Of a stretch of DNA of 64,000 nucleotides, positions 55,713 to 64,000 are shown piece by piece. Position numbers and translations under genes: made by a program. Position 1 is the stretch's first letter; every line of letters starts with the position of its first letter. Origin of the DNA: Rhododendron vialii (Eukaryota > Streptophyta > Magnoliopsida > Ericales > Ericaceae); assembly GCF_030253575.1 (NCBI RefSeq), contig NC_080566.1, positions 11,355,501-11,419,500 on the forward strand. Reading direction: 5' to 3'. The notes under the pieces were generated by a model, which was not told the origin of the DNA, did no database searches, and saw nothing but the letters and a program-made list of their open reading frames with translations.

Positions 55713-55990
55713 TTTTTCGTTTTTGTACGAAATCCCTTCCCCGCCCCCCGTTCCCTTCTTTCATCCGGTCGCCGCAACTTCGGCTCATTCCGTCCGGATC
55801 TTCCCGGAGAGATTTCGCAGCGATTTTTCGAGCTGCGAGCCAAAATAGCCCCGTCAGCGGGCACGTTCGGCCGTAGCCATCCCTCCAACGGGACACGGGG
55901 TCCGCCCGGCGAGACGTGTCCAAGATAGAGCGAGCGGTGCCCGACGGGGCAGAAAAATGGAACAAAAGAATTGAAAGCGGAGTGCCTATC

Positions 55991-56109
55991 GGGTGCGATC
56001 ATACCAGCACTAATGCACCGGATCCCATCAGAACTCCGCTGTTAAGCGTGCTTGGGCGAGAGTAGTACTAGGATGGGTGATCCCCTGGGAAGTCCTCGTG
56101 TTGCACCCC
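55991..56109 (+). rRNA. 5S rRNA: 5S rRNA gene, A50T and C91T (S2, recombinant tail)
   Basis: S2 gene, but the tail is GAGTGAGCAGTG and TGGACC. Confidence 0.93.
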
Positions 56110-56387
56110 TTTTTCGTTTTTGTACGAAATCCCTTCCCCGCCCCCCGTTCCCTTCTTTCATCCGGTCGCCGCAACTTCGGCTCATTCCGTCCGGATCTTC
56201 CCGGAGAGATTTCGCAGCGATTTTTCGAGCTGCGAGCCAAAATAGCCCCGTCAGCGGGCACGTTCGGCCGTAGCCATCCCTCCAACGGGACACGGGGTCC
56301 GCCCGGCGAGACGTGGCCAAGATAGAGTGAGCAGTGCCCGACGGGGCAGAAAAATGGACCAAAAGAATTGAAAGCGGAGTGCCTATC

Positions 56388-56506
56388 GGGTGCGATCATA
56401 CCAGCACTAATGCACCGGATCCCATCAGAACTCCGCAGTTAAGCGTGCTTGGGCGAGAGTAGTACTAGGATGGGTGACCCCCTGGGAAGTCCTCGTGTTG
56501 CACCCC
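56388..56506 (+). rRNA. 5S rRNA: 5S rRNA gene, consensus
   Basis: Family G. Confidence 0.96.
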
Positions 56507-56794
56507 TTTTTCGTTTTTGTACGAAATCCCTTCCCCGCCCCCCGTTCCCTTCTTTCATCCGGTCGCCGCAACTTCGGCTCATGCCGTCCGGATCTTCCCG
56601 GAGAGTTTTCGCAGCGATTTTTCCAGCTTCGAGCCAAAATAGCCCCGTCAGCGGGCACGTTCGGCCGCAGCCATCCCTCCAACGGGATACGGGGTCCGGC
56701 CGGCGAGACGTGGCCAAGAAAGCCAGAGATAGAGCGAGCGGTGCCCGACGGGGCCGAAAAATGGACCAAAAGAATTGAAAGCGGAGTGCCTATC

Positions 56795-56913
56795 GGGTGC
56801 GATCATACCAGCACTAATGCACCGGATCCCATCAGAACTCCGCAGTTAAGCGTGCTTGGGCGAGAGTAGTACTAGGATGGGTGACCCCCTGGGAAGTCCT
56901 CGTGTTGCACCCC
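56795..56913 (+). rRNA. 5S rRNA: 5S rRNA gene, consensus
   Basis: Family L. Confidence 0.96.
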
Positions 56914-57205
56914 TTTTTCGTTTTTGTACGAAATCCCTTCCCCGCCCCCCGTTCCCTTCTTTCATCCGGTCGCCGCAACTTCGGCTCATTCCGTCCGGAT
57001 CTTCCCGGAGAGTTTTCGCTGCAGCGATTTTTCGAGCTGCGAGCCAAAATAGCCCCCTTCAGCGGGCACTCTCGGCCGTAGCCATCCCTCCAACGGGATA
57101 CGGGGTCCGGCCGGCGAGACGTGGCCAAGAAAGCCAGAGATAGAGGGAGCGGTGCCCGACGGGGCCGAAAAATGGACCAAAAGAATTGAAAGCGGAGTGC
57201 CTATC

Positions 57206-57324
57206 GGGTGCGATCATACCAGCACTAATGCACCGGATCCCATCAGAACTCCGCAGTTAAGCGTGCTTGGGCGAGAGTAGTACTAGGATGGGTGACCCCC
57301 TGGGAAGTCCTCGTGTTGCACCCC
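57206..57324 (+). rRNA. 5S rRNA: 5S rRNA gene, consensus
   Basis: Family Y; partner of 49953. Confidence 0.96.
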
Positions 57325-57613
57325 TTTTTCGTTTTTGTACGAAATCCCTTCCCCGCCCCCCGTTCCCTTCTTTCATCCGGTCGCCGCAACTTCGGCTCAT
57401 TCCGTCCGTATCTTCCCGGAGAGTTTTCGCAGCGATTTTTCGAGCTGCGAGCCAAAATAGCCCCCTTCAGCGGGCACTCTCGGCCGCAGCCATCCCTCAA
57501 ACGGGATACGGGGTCCGGCCGGCGAGACGTGGCCAAGAAAGCCAGAGATAGAGTGAGCAGTGCCCGACGGGGCAGAAAAATGGACCAAAAGAATTGAAAG
57601 CGGAGTGCCTATC

Positions 57614-57732
57614 GGGTGCGATCATACCAGCACTAATGCACCGGATCCCATCAGAACTCCGCAGTTAAGCGTGCTTGGGCGAGAGTAGTACTAGGATGGG
57701 TGACCCCCTGGGAAGTCCTCGTGTTGCACCCC
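57614..57732 (+). rRNA. 5S rRNA: 5S rRNA gene, consensus
   Basis: Family G. Confidence 0.96.
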
Positions 57733-58020
57733 TTTTTCGTTTTTGTACGAAATCCCTTCCCCGCCCCCCGTTCCCTTCTTTCATCCGGTCGCCGCAACTT
57801 CGGCTCATGCCGTCCGGATCTTCCCGGAGAGTTTTCGCAGCGATTTTTCCAGCTTCGAGCCAAAATAGCCCCGTCAGCGGGCACGTTCGGCCGCAGCCAT
57901 CCCTCCAACGGGATACGGGGTCCGGCCGGCGAGACGTGGCCAAGAAAGCCAGAGATAGAGCGAGCGGTGCCCGACGGGGCCGAAAAATGGACCAAAAGAA
58001 TTGAAAGCGGAGTGCCTATC

Positions 58021-58139
58021 GGGTGCGATCATACCAGCACTAATGCACCGGATCCCATCAGAACTCCGCAGTTAAGCGTGCTTGGGCGAGAGTAGTACTA
58101 GGATGGGTGACCCCCTGGGAAGTCCTCGTGTTGCACCCC
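58021..58139 (+). rRNA. 5S rRNA: 5S rRNA gene, consensus
   Basis: Family L. Confidence 0.96.
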
Positions 58140-58431
58140 TTTTTCGTTTTTGTACGAAATCCCTTCCCCGCCCCCCGTTCCCTTCTTTCATCCGGTCGCC
58201 GCAACTTCGGCTCATTCCGTCCGGATCTTCCCGGAGAGTTTTCGCTGCAGCGATTTTTCGAGCTGCGAGCCAAAATAGCCCCCTTCAGCGGGCACTCTCG
58301 GCCGTAGCCATCCCTCCAACGGGATACGGGGTCCGGCCGGCGAGACGTGGCCAAGAAAGCCAGAGATAGAGGGAGCGGTGCCCGACGGGGCCGAAAAATG
58401 GACCAAAAGAATTGAAAGCGGAGTGCCTATC

Positions 58432-58550
58432 GGGTGCGATCATACCAGCACTAATGCACCGGATCCCATCAGAACTCCGCAGTTAAGCGTGCTTGGGCGA
58501 GAGTAGTACTAGGATGGGTGACCCCCTGGGAAGTCCTCGTGTTGCACCCC
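58432..58550 (+). rRNA. 5S rRNA: 5S rRNA gene, consensus (S1)
   Basis: Third full cassette starts here; 397 bp. Confidence 0.96.
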
Positions 58551-58828
58551 TTTTTCGTTTTTGTACGAAATCCCTTCCCCGCCCCCCGTTCCCTTCTTTC
58601 ATCCGGTCGCCGCAACTTCGGCTCATTCCGTCCGGATCTTCCCGGAGAGATTTCGCAGCGATTTTTCGAGCTGCGAGCCAAAATAGCCCCGTCAGCGGGC
58701 ACGTTCGGCCGTAGCCATCCCTCCAACGGGACACGGGGTCCGCCCGGCGAGACGTGTCCAAGATAGAGCGAGCGGTGCCCGACGGGGCAGAAAAATGGAA
58801 CAAAAGAATTGAAAGCGGAGTGCCTATC

Positions 58829-58947
58829 GGGTGCGATCATACCAGCACTAATGCACCGGATCCCATCAGAACTCCGCTGTTAAGCGTGCTTGGGCGAGAG
58901 TAGTACTAGGATGGGTGATCCCCTGGGAAGTCCTCGTGTTGCACCCC
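58829..58947 (+). rRNA. 5S rRNA: 5S rRNA gene, A50T and C91T (S2)
   Basis: Copy of 51576. Confidence 0.93.
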
Positions 58948-59225
58948 TTTTTCGTTTTTGTACGAAATCCCTTCCCCGCCCCCCGTTCCCTTCTTTCATC
59001 CGGTCGCCGCAACTTCGGCTCATTCCGTCCGGATCTTCCCGGAGAGATTTCGCAGCGATTTTTCGAGCTGCGAGCCAAAATAGCCCCGTCAGCGGGCACG
59101 TTCGGCCGTAGCCATCCCTCCAACGGGACACGGGGTCCGCCCGGCGAGACGTGGCCAAGATAGAGCGAGCGGTGCCCGACGGGGCGGAAAAATGGAACAA
59201 AAGAATTGAAAGCGGAGTGCCTATC

Positions 59226-59344
59226 GGGTGCGATCATACCAGCACTAATGCACCGGATCCCATCAGAACTCCGCTGTTAAGCGTGCTTGGGCGAGAGTAG
59301 TACTAGGATGGGTGATCCCCTGGGAAGTCCTCGTGTTGCACCCC
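59226..59344 (+). rRNA. 5S rRNA: 5S rRNA gene, A50T and C91T (S3)
   Basis: Copy of 51973. Confidence 0.93.
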
Positions 59345-59622
59345 TTTTTCGTTTTTGTACGAAATCCCTTCCCCGCCCCCCGTTCCCTTCTTTCATCCGG
59401 TCGCCGCAACTTCGGCTCATTCCGTCCGGATCTTCCCGGAGAGATTTCGCAGCGATTTTTCGAGCTGCGAGCCAAAATAGCCCCGTCAGCGGGCACGTTC
59501 GGCCGTAGCCATCCCTCCAACGGGACACGGGGTTCGGCCGGCGAGACGTGGCCAAGATAGAGCGAGCAGTGCCCGACGGGGCAGAAAAATGGAACAAAAG
59601 AATTGAAAGCGGAGTGCCTATC

Positions 59623-59741
59623 GGGTGCGATCCTACCAGCACTAATGCACCGGATCCCATCAGAACTCCGCAGTTAAGCGTGCTTGGGCGAGAGTAGTAC
59701 TAGGATGGGTGACCCCCTGGGAAGTCCTCGTGTTGCACCGC
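59623..59741 (+). rRNA. 5S rRNA: 5S rRNA gene, A11C and C118G (S4)
   Basis: Copy of 52370. Confidence 0.92.
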
Positions 59742-60019
59742 TTTTTCGTTTTTGTACGAAATCCCTTCCCCGCCCCCCGTTCCCTTCTTTCATCCGGTCG
59801 CCGCAACTTCGGCTCATTCCGTCCGGATCTTCCCGGAGAGATTTCGCAGCGATTTTTCGAGCTGCGAGCCAAAATAGCCCCGTCAGCGGGCACGTTCGGC
59901 CGTCGCCATCCCTCCAACGGGACACGGGGTCCGGCCGGCGAGACGTGGCCAAGATAGAGCGAGCAGTGCCCGACGGGGCAGAAAAATGGAACAAAAGAAT
60001 TGAAAGCGGAGTGCCTATC

Positions 60020-60138
60020 GGGTGCGATCATACCAGCACTAATGCACCGGATCCCATCAGAACTCCGCAGTTAAGCGTGCTTGGGCGAGAGTAGTACTAG
60101 GATGGGTGACCCCCTGGGAAGTCCTCGTGTTGCACCCC
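60020..60138 (+). rRNA. 5S rRNA: 5S rRNA gene, consensus (S5)
   Basis: Copy of 52767. Confidence 0.96.
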
Positions 60139-60416
60139 TTTTTCGTTTTTGTACGAAATCCCTTCCCCGCCCCCCGTTCCCTTCTTTCATCCGGTCGCCG
60201 CAACTTCGGCTCATTCCGTCCGGATCTTCCCGGAGAGATTTCGCAGCGATTTTTCGAGCTGCGAGCCAAAATAGCCCCGTCAGCGGGCACGTTCGGCCGT
60301 AGCCATCCCTCCAACTGGACTCGGGGTCCGGCCGGCGAGACGTGGCCAAGATAGAGCGAGGAGTGCCCGACGGGGCAGAAAAATGGAACAAAAGAATTGA
60401 AAGCGGAGTGCCTATC

Positions 60417-60535
60417 GGGTGCGATCATACCAGCACTAAGTCACCAGATCCCATCAGAACTTCGCAGTTAAGCGTGCTTGGGCGAGAGTAGTACTAGGAT
60501 GGGTGACCCCCTGGGAAGTCCTCGTGTTGCACCCC
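60417..60535 (+). rRNA. 5S rRNA: 5S rRNA gene, T24G, G25T, G30A, C46T (S6)
   Basis: Copy of 53164 with all four changes. Confidence 0.91.
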
Positions 60536-60813
60536 TTTTTCGTTTTTGTACGAAATCCCTTCCCCGCCCCCCGTTCCCTTCTTTCATCCGGTCGCCGCAA
60601 CTTCGGCTCATTCCGTCCGGATCTTCCCGGAGAGATTTCGCAGCGATTTTTCCAGCTGCGAGCCGAAATAGCCCCGTCAGCGGGCACGTTCGGCCGTAGC
60701 CATCCCTCCAACGGGACACGGGGTCCGGCCGGCGAGACGTGGCCAAGATAGAGCGAGCAGTGCCCGACGGGGCAGAAAAATGGAACAAAAGAATTGAAAG
60801 CGGAGTGCCTATC

Positions 60814-60932
60814 GGGTGCGATCATACCAGCACTAATGCACCGGATCCCATCAGAACTCCGCAGTTAAGCGTGCTTGGGCGAGAGTAGTACTAGGATGGG
60901 TGACCCCATGGGAAGTCCTCGTGTTGCACCCC
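60814..60932 (+). rRNA. 5S rRNA: 5S rRNA gene, C95A (S7)
   Basis: Copy of 53561. Confidence 0.93.
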
Positions 60933-61210
60933 TTTTTCGTTTTTGTACGAAATCCCTTCCCCGCCCCCCGTTCCCTTCTTTCATCCGGTCGCCGCAACTT
61001 CGGCTCATTCCGTCCGGATCTTCCCGGAGAGATTTCGCAGCGATTTTTCGAGCTGCGAGCCAAAATAGCCCCGTCAGCGGGCACGTTCGGCCGTAGCCAT
61101 CCCTCCAACGGGACTCGGGGTCCGGCCGGCGAGACGTGGCCAAGATAGAGCGAGGAGTGCCCGACGGGGCAGAAAAATGGAACAAAAGAATTGAAAGCGG
61201 AGTGCCTATC

Positions 61211-61329
61211 GGGTGCTATCATACCAGCACTAATGCACCAGATCCCATCAGAACTCCGCAGTTAAGCGTGCTTGGGCGAGAGTAGTACTAGGATGGGTGA
61301 CCCCCTTGGAAGTCCTCGTGTTGCACCCC
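61211..61329 (+). rRNA. 5S rRNA: 5S rRNA gene, G7T, G30A, G97T (D)
   Basis: Copy of 53958, including its tail. Confidence 0.92.
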
Positions 61330-61617
61330 TTTTTCGTTTTTGTACGAAATCCCTTCCCCGCCCCCCGTTCCCTTCTTTCATCCGGTCGCCGCAACTTCGG
61401 CTCATTCCGTCCGGATCTTCCCGGAGAGTTTTCGCAGCGATTTTTCCAGCTGCGAGCAAAAATAGCCCCGTCAGCGGGCACGTTCGGCCGCAGCCATCCC
61501 TCCAACGGGATACGGGGTCCGGCCGGCGAGACGTGGCCAAGAAAGCCAGAGATAGAGCAAGCAGTGCCCGACGGGGCAGAAAAATGGAACAAAAGAATTG
61601 AAAGCGGAGTGCCTATC

Positions 61618-61736
61618 GGGTGCGATCATACCAGCACTAATGCACCGGATCCCATCAGAACTCCGCAGTTAAGCGTGCTTGGGCGAGAGTAGTACTAGGA
61701 TGGGTGACCCCCTGGGAAGTCCTCGTGTTGCACCCC
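61618..61736 (+). rRNA. 5S rRNA: 5S rRNA gene, consensus
   Basis: Family L with TTCCAG; copy of 54365. Confidence 0.96.
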
Positions 61737-62028
61737 TTTTTCGTTTTTGTACGAAATCCCTTCCCCGCCCCCCGTTCCCTTCTTTCATCCGGTCGCCGCA
61801 ACTTCGGCTCATTCCGTCCGGATCTTCCCGGAGAGTTTTCGCTGCAGCGATTTTTCCAGCTGCGAGCCAAAATAGCCCCCTTCAGCGGGCACTCTCGGCC
61901 GTAGCCATCCCTCCAACGGGATACGGGGTCCGGCCGGCGAGACGTGGCCAAGAAAGCCAGAGATAGAGTGAGCAGTGCCCGACGGGGCAGAAAAATGGAC
62001 CAAAAGAATTGAAAGCGGAGTGCCTATC

Positions 62029-62147
62029 GGGTGCGATCATACCAGCACTAATGCACCGGATCCCATCAGAACTCCGCAGTTAAGCGTGCTTGGGCGAGAG
62101 TAGTACTAGGATGGGTGACCCCCTGGGAAGTCCTCGTGTTGCACCCC
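62029..62147 (+). rRNA. 5S rRNA: 5S rRNA gene, consensus
   Basis: Family G. Confidence 0.96.
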
Positions 62148-62435
62148 TTTTTCGTTTTTGTACGAAATCCCTTCCCCGCCCCCCGTTCCCTTCTTTCATC
62201 CGGTCGCCGCAACTTCGGCTCATGCCGTCCGGATCTTCCCGGAGAGTTTTCGCAGCGATTTTTCCAGCTTCGAGCCAAAATAGCCCCGTCAGCGGGCACG
62301 TTCGGCCGCAGCCATCCCTCCAACGGGATACGGGGTCCGGCCGGCGAGACGTGGCCAAGAAAGCCAGAGATAGAGCGAGCGGTGCCCGACGGGGCCGAAA
62401 AATGGACCAAAAGAATTGAAAGCGGAGTGCCTATC

Positions 62436-62554
62436 GGGTGCGATCATACCAGCACTAATGCACCGGATCCCATCAGAACTCCGCAGTTAAGCGTGCTTGG
62501 GCGAGAGTAGTACTAGGATGGGTGACCCCCTGGGAAGTCCTCGTGTTGCACCCC
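62436..62554 (+). rRNA. 5S rRNA: 5S rRNA gene, consensus
   Basis: Family L. Confidence 0.96.
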
Positions 62555-62846
62555 TTTTTCGTTTTTGTACGAAATCCCTTCCCCGCCCCCCGTTCCCTTC
62601 TTTCATCCGGTCGCCGCAACTTCGGCTCATTCCGTCCGGATCTTCCCGGAGAGTTTTCGCTGCAGCGATTTTTCGAGCTGCGAGCCAAAATAGCCCCCTT
62701 CAGCGGGCACTCTCGGCCGTAGCCATCCCTCCAACGGGATACGGGGTCCGGCCGGCGAGACGTGGCCAAGAAAGCCAGAGATAGAGGGAGCGGTGCCCGA
62801 CGGGGCCGAAAAATGGACCAAAAGAATTGAAAGCGGAGTGCCTATC

Positions 62847-62965
62847 GGGTGCGATCATACCAGCACTAATGCACCGGATCCCATCAGAACTCCGCAGTTA
62901 AGCGTGCTTGGGCGAGAGTAGTACTAGGATGGGTGACCCCCTGGGAAGTCCTCGTGTTGCACCCC
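62847..62965 (+). rRNA. 5S rRNA: 5S rRNA gene, consensus (S1)
   Basis: Copy of 55594; 397 bp. Confidence 0.96.
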
Positions 62966-63243
62966 TTTTTCGTTTTTGTACGAAATCCCTTCCCCGCCCC
63001 CCGTTCCCTTCTTTCATCCGGTCGCCGCAACTTCGGCTCATTCCGTCCGGATCTTCCCGGAGAGATTTCGCAGCGATTTTTCGAGCTGCGAGCCAAAATA
63101 GCCCCGTCAGCGGGCACGTTCGGCCGTAGCCATCCCTCCAACGGGACACGGGGTCCGCCCGGCGAGACGTGTCCAAGATAGAGCGAGCGGTGCCCGACGG
63201 GGCAGAAAAATGGAACAAAAGAATTGAAAGCGGAGTGCCTATC

Positions 63244-63362
63244 GGGTGCGATCATACCAGCACTAATGCACCGGATCCCATCAGAACTCCGCTGTTAAGC
63301 GTGCTTGGGCGAGAGTAGTACTAGGATGGGTGATCCCCTGGGAAGTCCTCGTGTTGCACCCC
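63244..63362 (+). rRNA. 5S rRNA: 5S rRNA gene, A50T and C91T (S2, recombinant tail)
   Basis: Copy of 55991. Confidence 0.93.
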
Positions 63363-63640
63363 TTTTTCGTTTTTGTACGAAATCCCTTCCCCGCCCCCCG
63401 TTCCCTTCTTTCATCCGGTCGCCGCAACTTCGGCTCATTCCGTCCGGATCTTCCCGGAGAGATTTCGCAGCGATTTTTCGAGCTGCGAGCCAAAATAGCC
63501 CCGTCAGCGGGCACGTTCGGCCGTAGCCATCCCTCCAACGGGACACGGGGTCCGCCCGGCGAGACGTGGCCAAGATAGAGTGAGCAGTGCCCGACGGGGC
63601 AGAAAAATGGACCAAAAGAATTGAAAGCGGAGTGCCTATC

Positions 63641-63759
63641 GGGTGCGATCATACCAGCACTAATGCACCGGATCCCATCAGAACTCCGCAGTTAAGCGTG
63701 CTTGGGCGAGAGTAGTACTAGGATGGGTGACCCCCTGGGAAGTCCTCGTGTTGCACCCC
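63641..63759 (+). rRNA. 5S rRNA: 5S rRNA gene, consensus, spacer cut by window end
   Basis: Complete gene; family G spacer stops at base 64000 just before its end. Confidence 0.96.
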
Positions 63760-64000
63760 TTTTTCGTTTTTGTACGAAATCCCTTCCCCGCCCCCCGTTC
63801 CCTTCTTTCATCCGGTCGCCGCAACTTCGGCTCATGCCGTCCGGATCTTCCCGGAGAGTTTTCGCAGCGATTTTTCCAGCTTCGAGCCAAAATAGCCCCG
63901 TCAGCGGGCACGTTCGGCCGCAGCCATCCCTCCAACGGGATACGGGGTCCGGCCGGCGAGACGTGGCCAAGAAAGCCAGAGATAGAGCGAGCGGTGCCCG

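Larger units (their letters stand above)
55594..56387 (+). repeat. Truncated S1-S2 cassette, copy 1
   Basis: Two 397 bp S units only. The second has the A50T/C91T gene of S2, but its spacer tail reads GAGTGAGCAGTG and TGGACC as in L or Y units. It looks like a recombinant unit joining S2 to a different right flank. Confidence 0.85.
58432..61617 (+). repeat. S1-S7-D eight-gene cassette, copy 3
   Basis: Third 3186 bp copy, exactly 7253 bp after copy 2. It shares copy 2's D tail (GAGCAAGCAGTG), so it comes from copy 2 or a common parent rather than from copy 1. Confidence 0.92.
62847..63640 (+). repeat. Truncated S1-S2 cassette, copy 2
   Basis: Same two-unit arrangement and same recombinant tail as at 55594, 7253 bp later. 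Confidence 0.85.
40226..64000 (+). repeat. 5S rDNA tandem array, block B (59 genes)
   Basis: Same orientation and gene as block A, but with the usual box A (GTTAAGCG) and C at -1. Spacers share GTGGCCAAGA where block A has GTGGCTGGGA. Families: G = 407 bp, TTCCAGCTTCGAG, often CATGCCG; Y = 408 bp, CCGTATC and GCCCCCTTCAGC; L = 411 bp, with a CTGCAG insertion and GCCCCCTTCAGC; S = 397 bp, lacking 10 bp after CCAAGA; D = 407 bp, AGCAAAAATAG and three gene changes. The array continues past the right edge; the last unit is cut in its spacer at base 360. Confidence 0.97.
49953..64000 (+). repeat. 18-unit duplication at 7253 bp offset
   Basis: Units from 49953 to about 56747 reappear in the same order from 57206 to the window end: Y G L, S1-S7, D, then an L unit with TTCCAG, G, L, two S, G. 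To the left, the G unit at 49546 faces an L unit at 56795, so the match starts at or near 49953/57206. The right end of the second copy lies outside the window. Confidence 0.88.

Noticed and set aside
10-63970. Hundreds of open frames of 60-136 codons on both strands
   Set aside because: They repeat at unit spacing, overlap the 5S genes and spacers in all frames, change with every spacer indel, and have arginine/serine/proline-rich products of GC-rich non-coding DNA. No protein family is recognisable.
1-64000. CRISPR array
   Set aside because: Repeat units are about 400 bp with conserved spacers and contain a 5S gene; CRISPR repeats are 20-50 bp with unique spacers.
1-64000. Ordinary satellite or centromeric repeat
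   Set aside because: The gene part has all 5S promoter elements, the terminal helix and a Pol III stop, so it is rDNA, though block A may behave like a satellite.
1-64000. 5S-derived SINE copies
   Set aside because: Units are tandem, complete at both gene ends, in one orientation, with no A-rich tail or target-site duplication.
1-64000. Linked 35S-5S rDNA arrangement
   Set aside because: No 18S, 5.8S or 26S sequence appears between 5S genes; the array is of the separate type.
43089-64000. Assembly collapse or false duplication as the default explanation
   Set aside because: The copies differ at several fixed places (T79A, D tail, L unit type), which false duplication would not create; it still deserves a read-level check.

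Overview
The whole 64 kb window is one head-to-tail 5S ribosomal DNA array of a flowering plant, probably a eudicot. I count 158 copies of the 5S rRNA gene, all on the + strand: 157 complete (119 bp each, a few 118) and one cut by the left edge. They are separated by short spacers, so genes begin every 397-411 bp. The call rests on the gene itself: the GGGTGCGATC start, the CCGGATCCCATCAGAAC core, the internal Pol III promoter (box A, intermediate element, box C), the GGGTGC/GCACCC terminal helix, and the T run right after the gene. I do not recognise the spacer well enough to name a species. There are no protein genes, tRNAs, transposons, inverted units or foreign insertions. Open frames of 60-136 codons recur only because the unit recurs.

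The array has two blocks. Block A (1-40225, 99 genes) carries two fixed differences from block B: A to G at gene position 55, inside box A, and G instead of C just before the gene (-1). Many of its genes also carry C105G. Block B (40226-64000, 59 genes) has the usual box A (GTTAAGCG) and C at -1. The inference is that block B is the better candidate for transcription and block A may be weak or silent. The switch happens within about one unit near 40.2 kb, and the units on either side look mosaic.

Each block is built from spacer families. In block A these are called here a, b, E, F, T, T' and C (unit 405-408 bp); in block B they are G (407), Y (408), L (411), S (397) and D (407). They are arranged in higher-order repeats. 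Block A has 2-, 3- and 4-unit repeats of about 813, 1217-1221 and 1627 bp. Block B has a 14-unit, 5638 bp tandem duplication (43089-48726 and 48727-54364), overlaid by an 18-unit, 7253 bp offset duplication (49953 onward against 57206 onward). An eight-gene cassette (seven S units and one D unit, 3186 bp) occurs three times with the same single-base gene variants. This pattern indicates recent unequal exchange of large blocks rather than gene-by-gene homogenisation.

Gene positions in the entries are numbered 1-119 from the first G of GGGTGCG, and variants are given against the block B consensus. Promoter and terminator elements are annotated on one representative unit per block. Spacers are under 300 bp and hold nothing else I can support beyond the short inverted repeats described.
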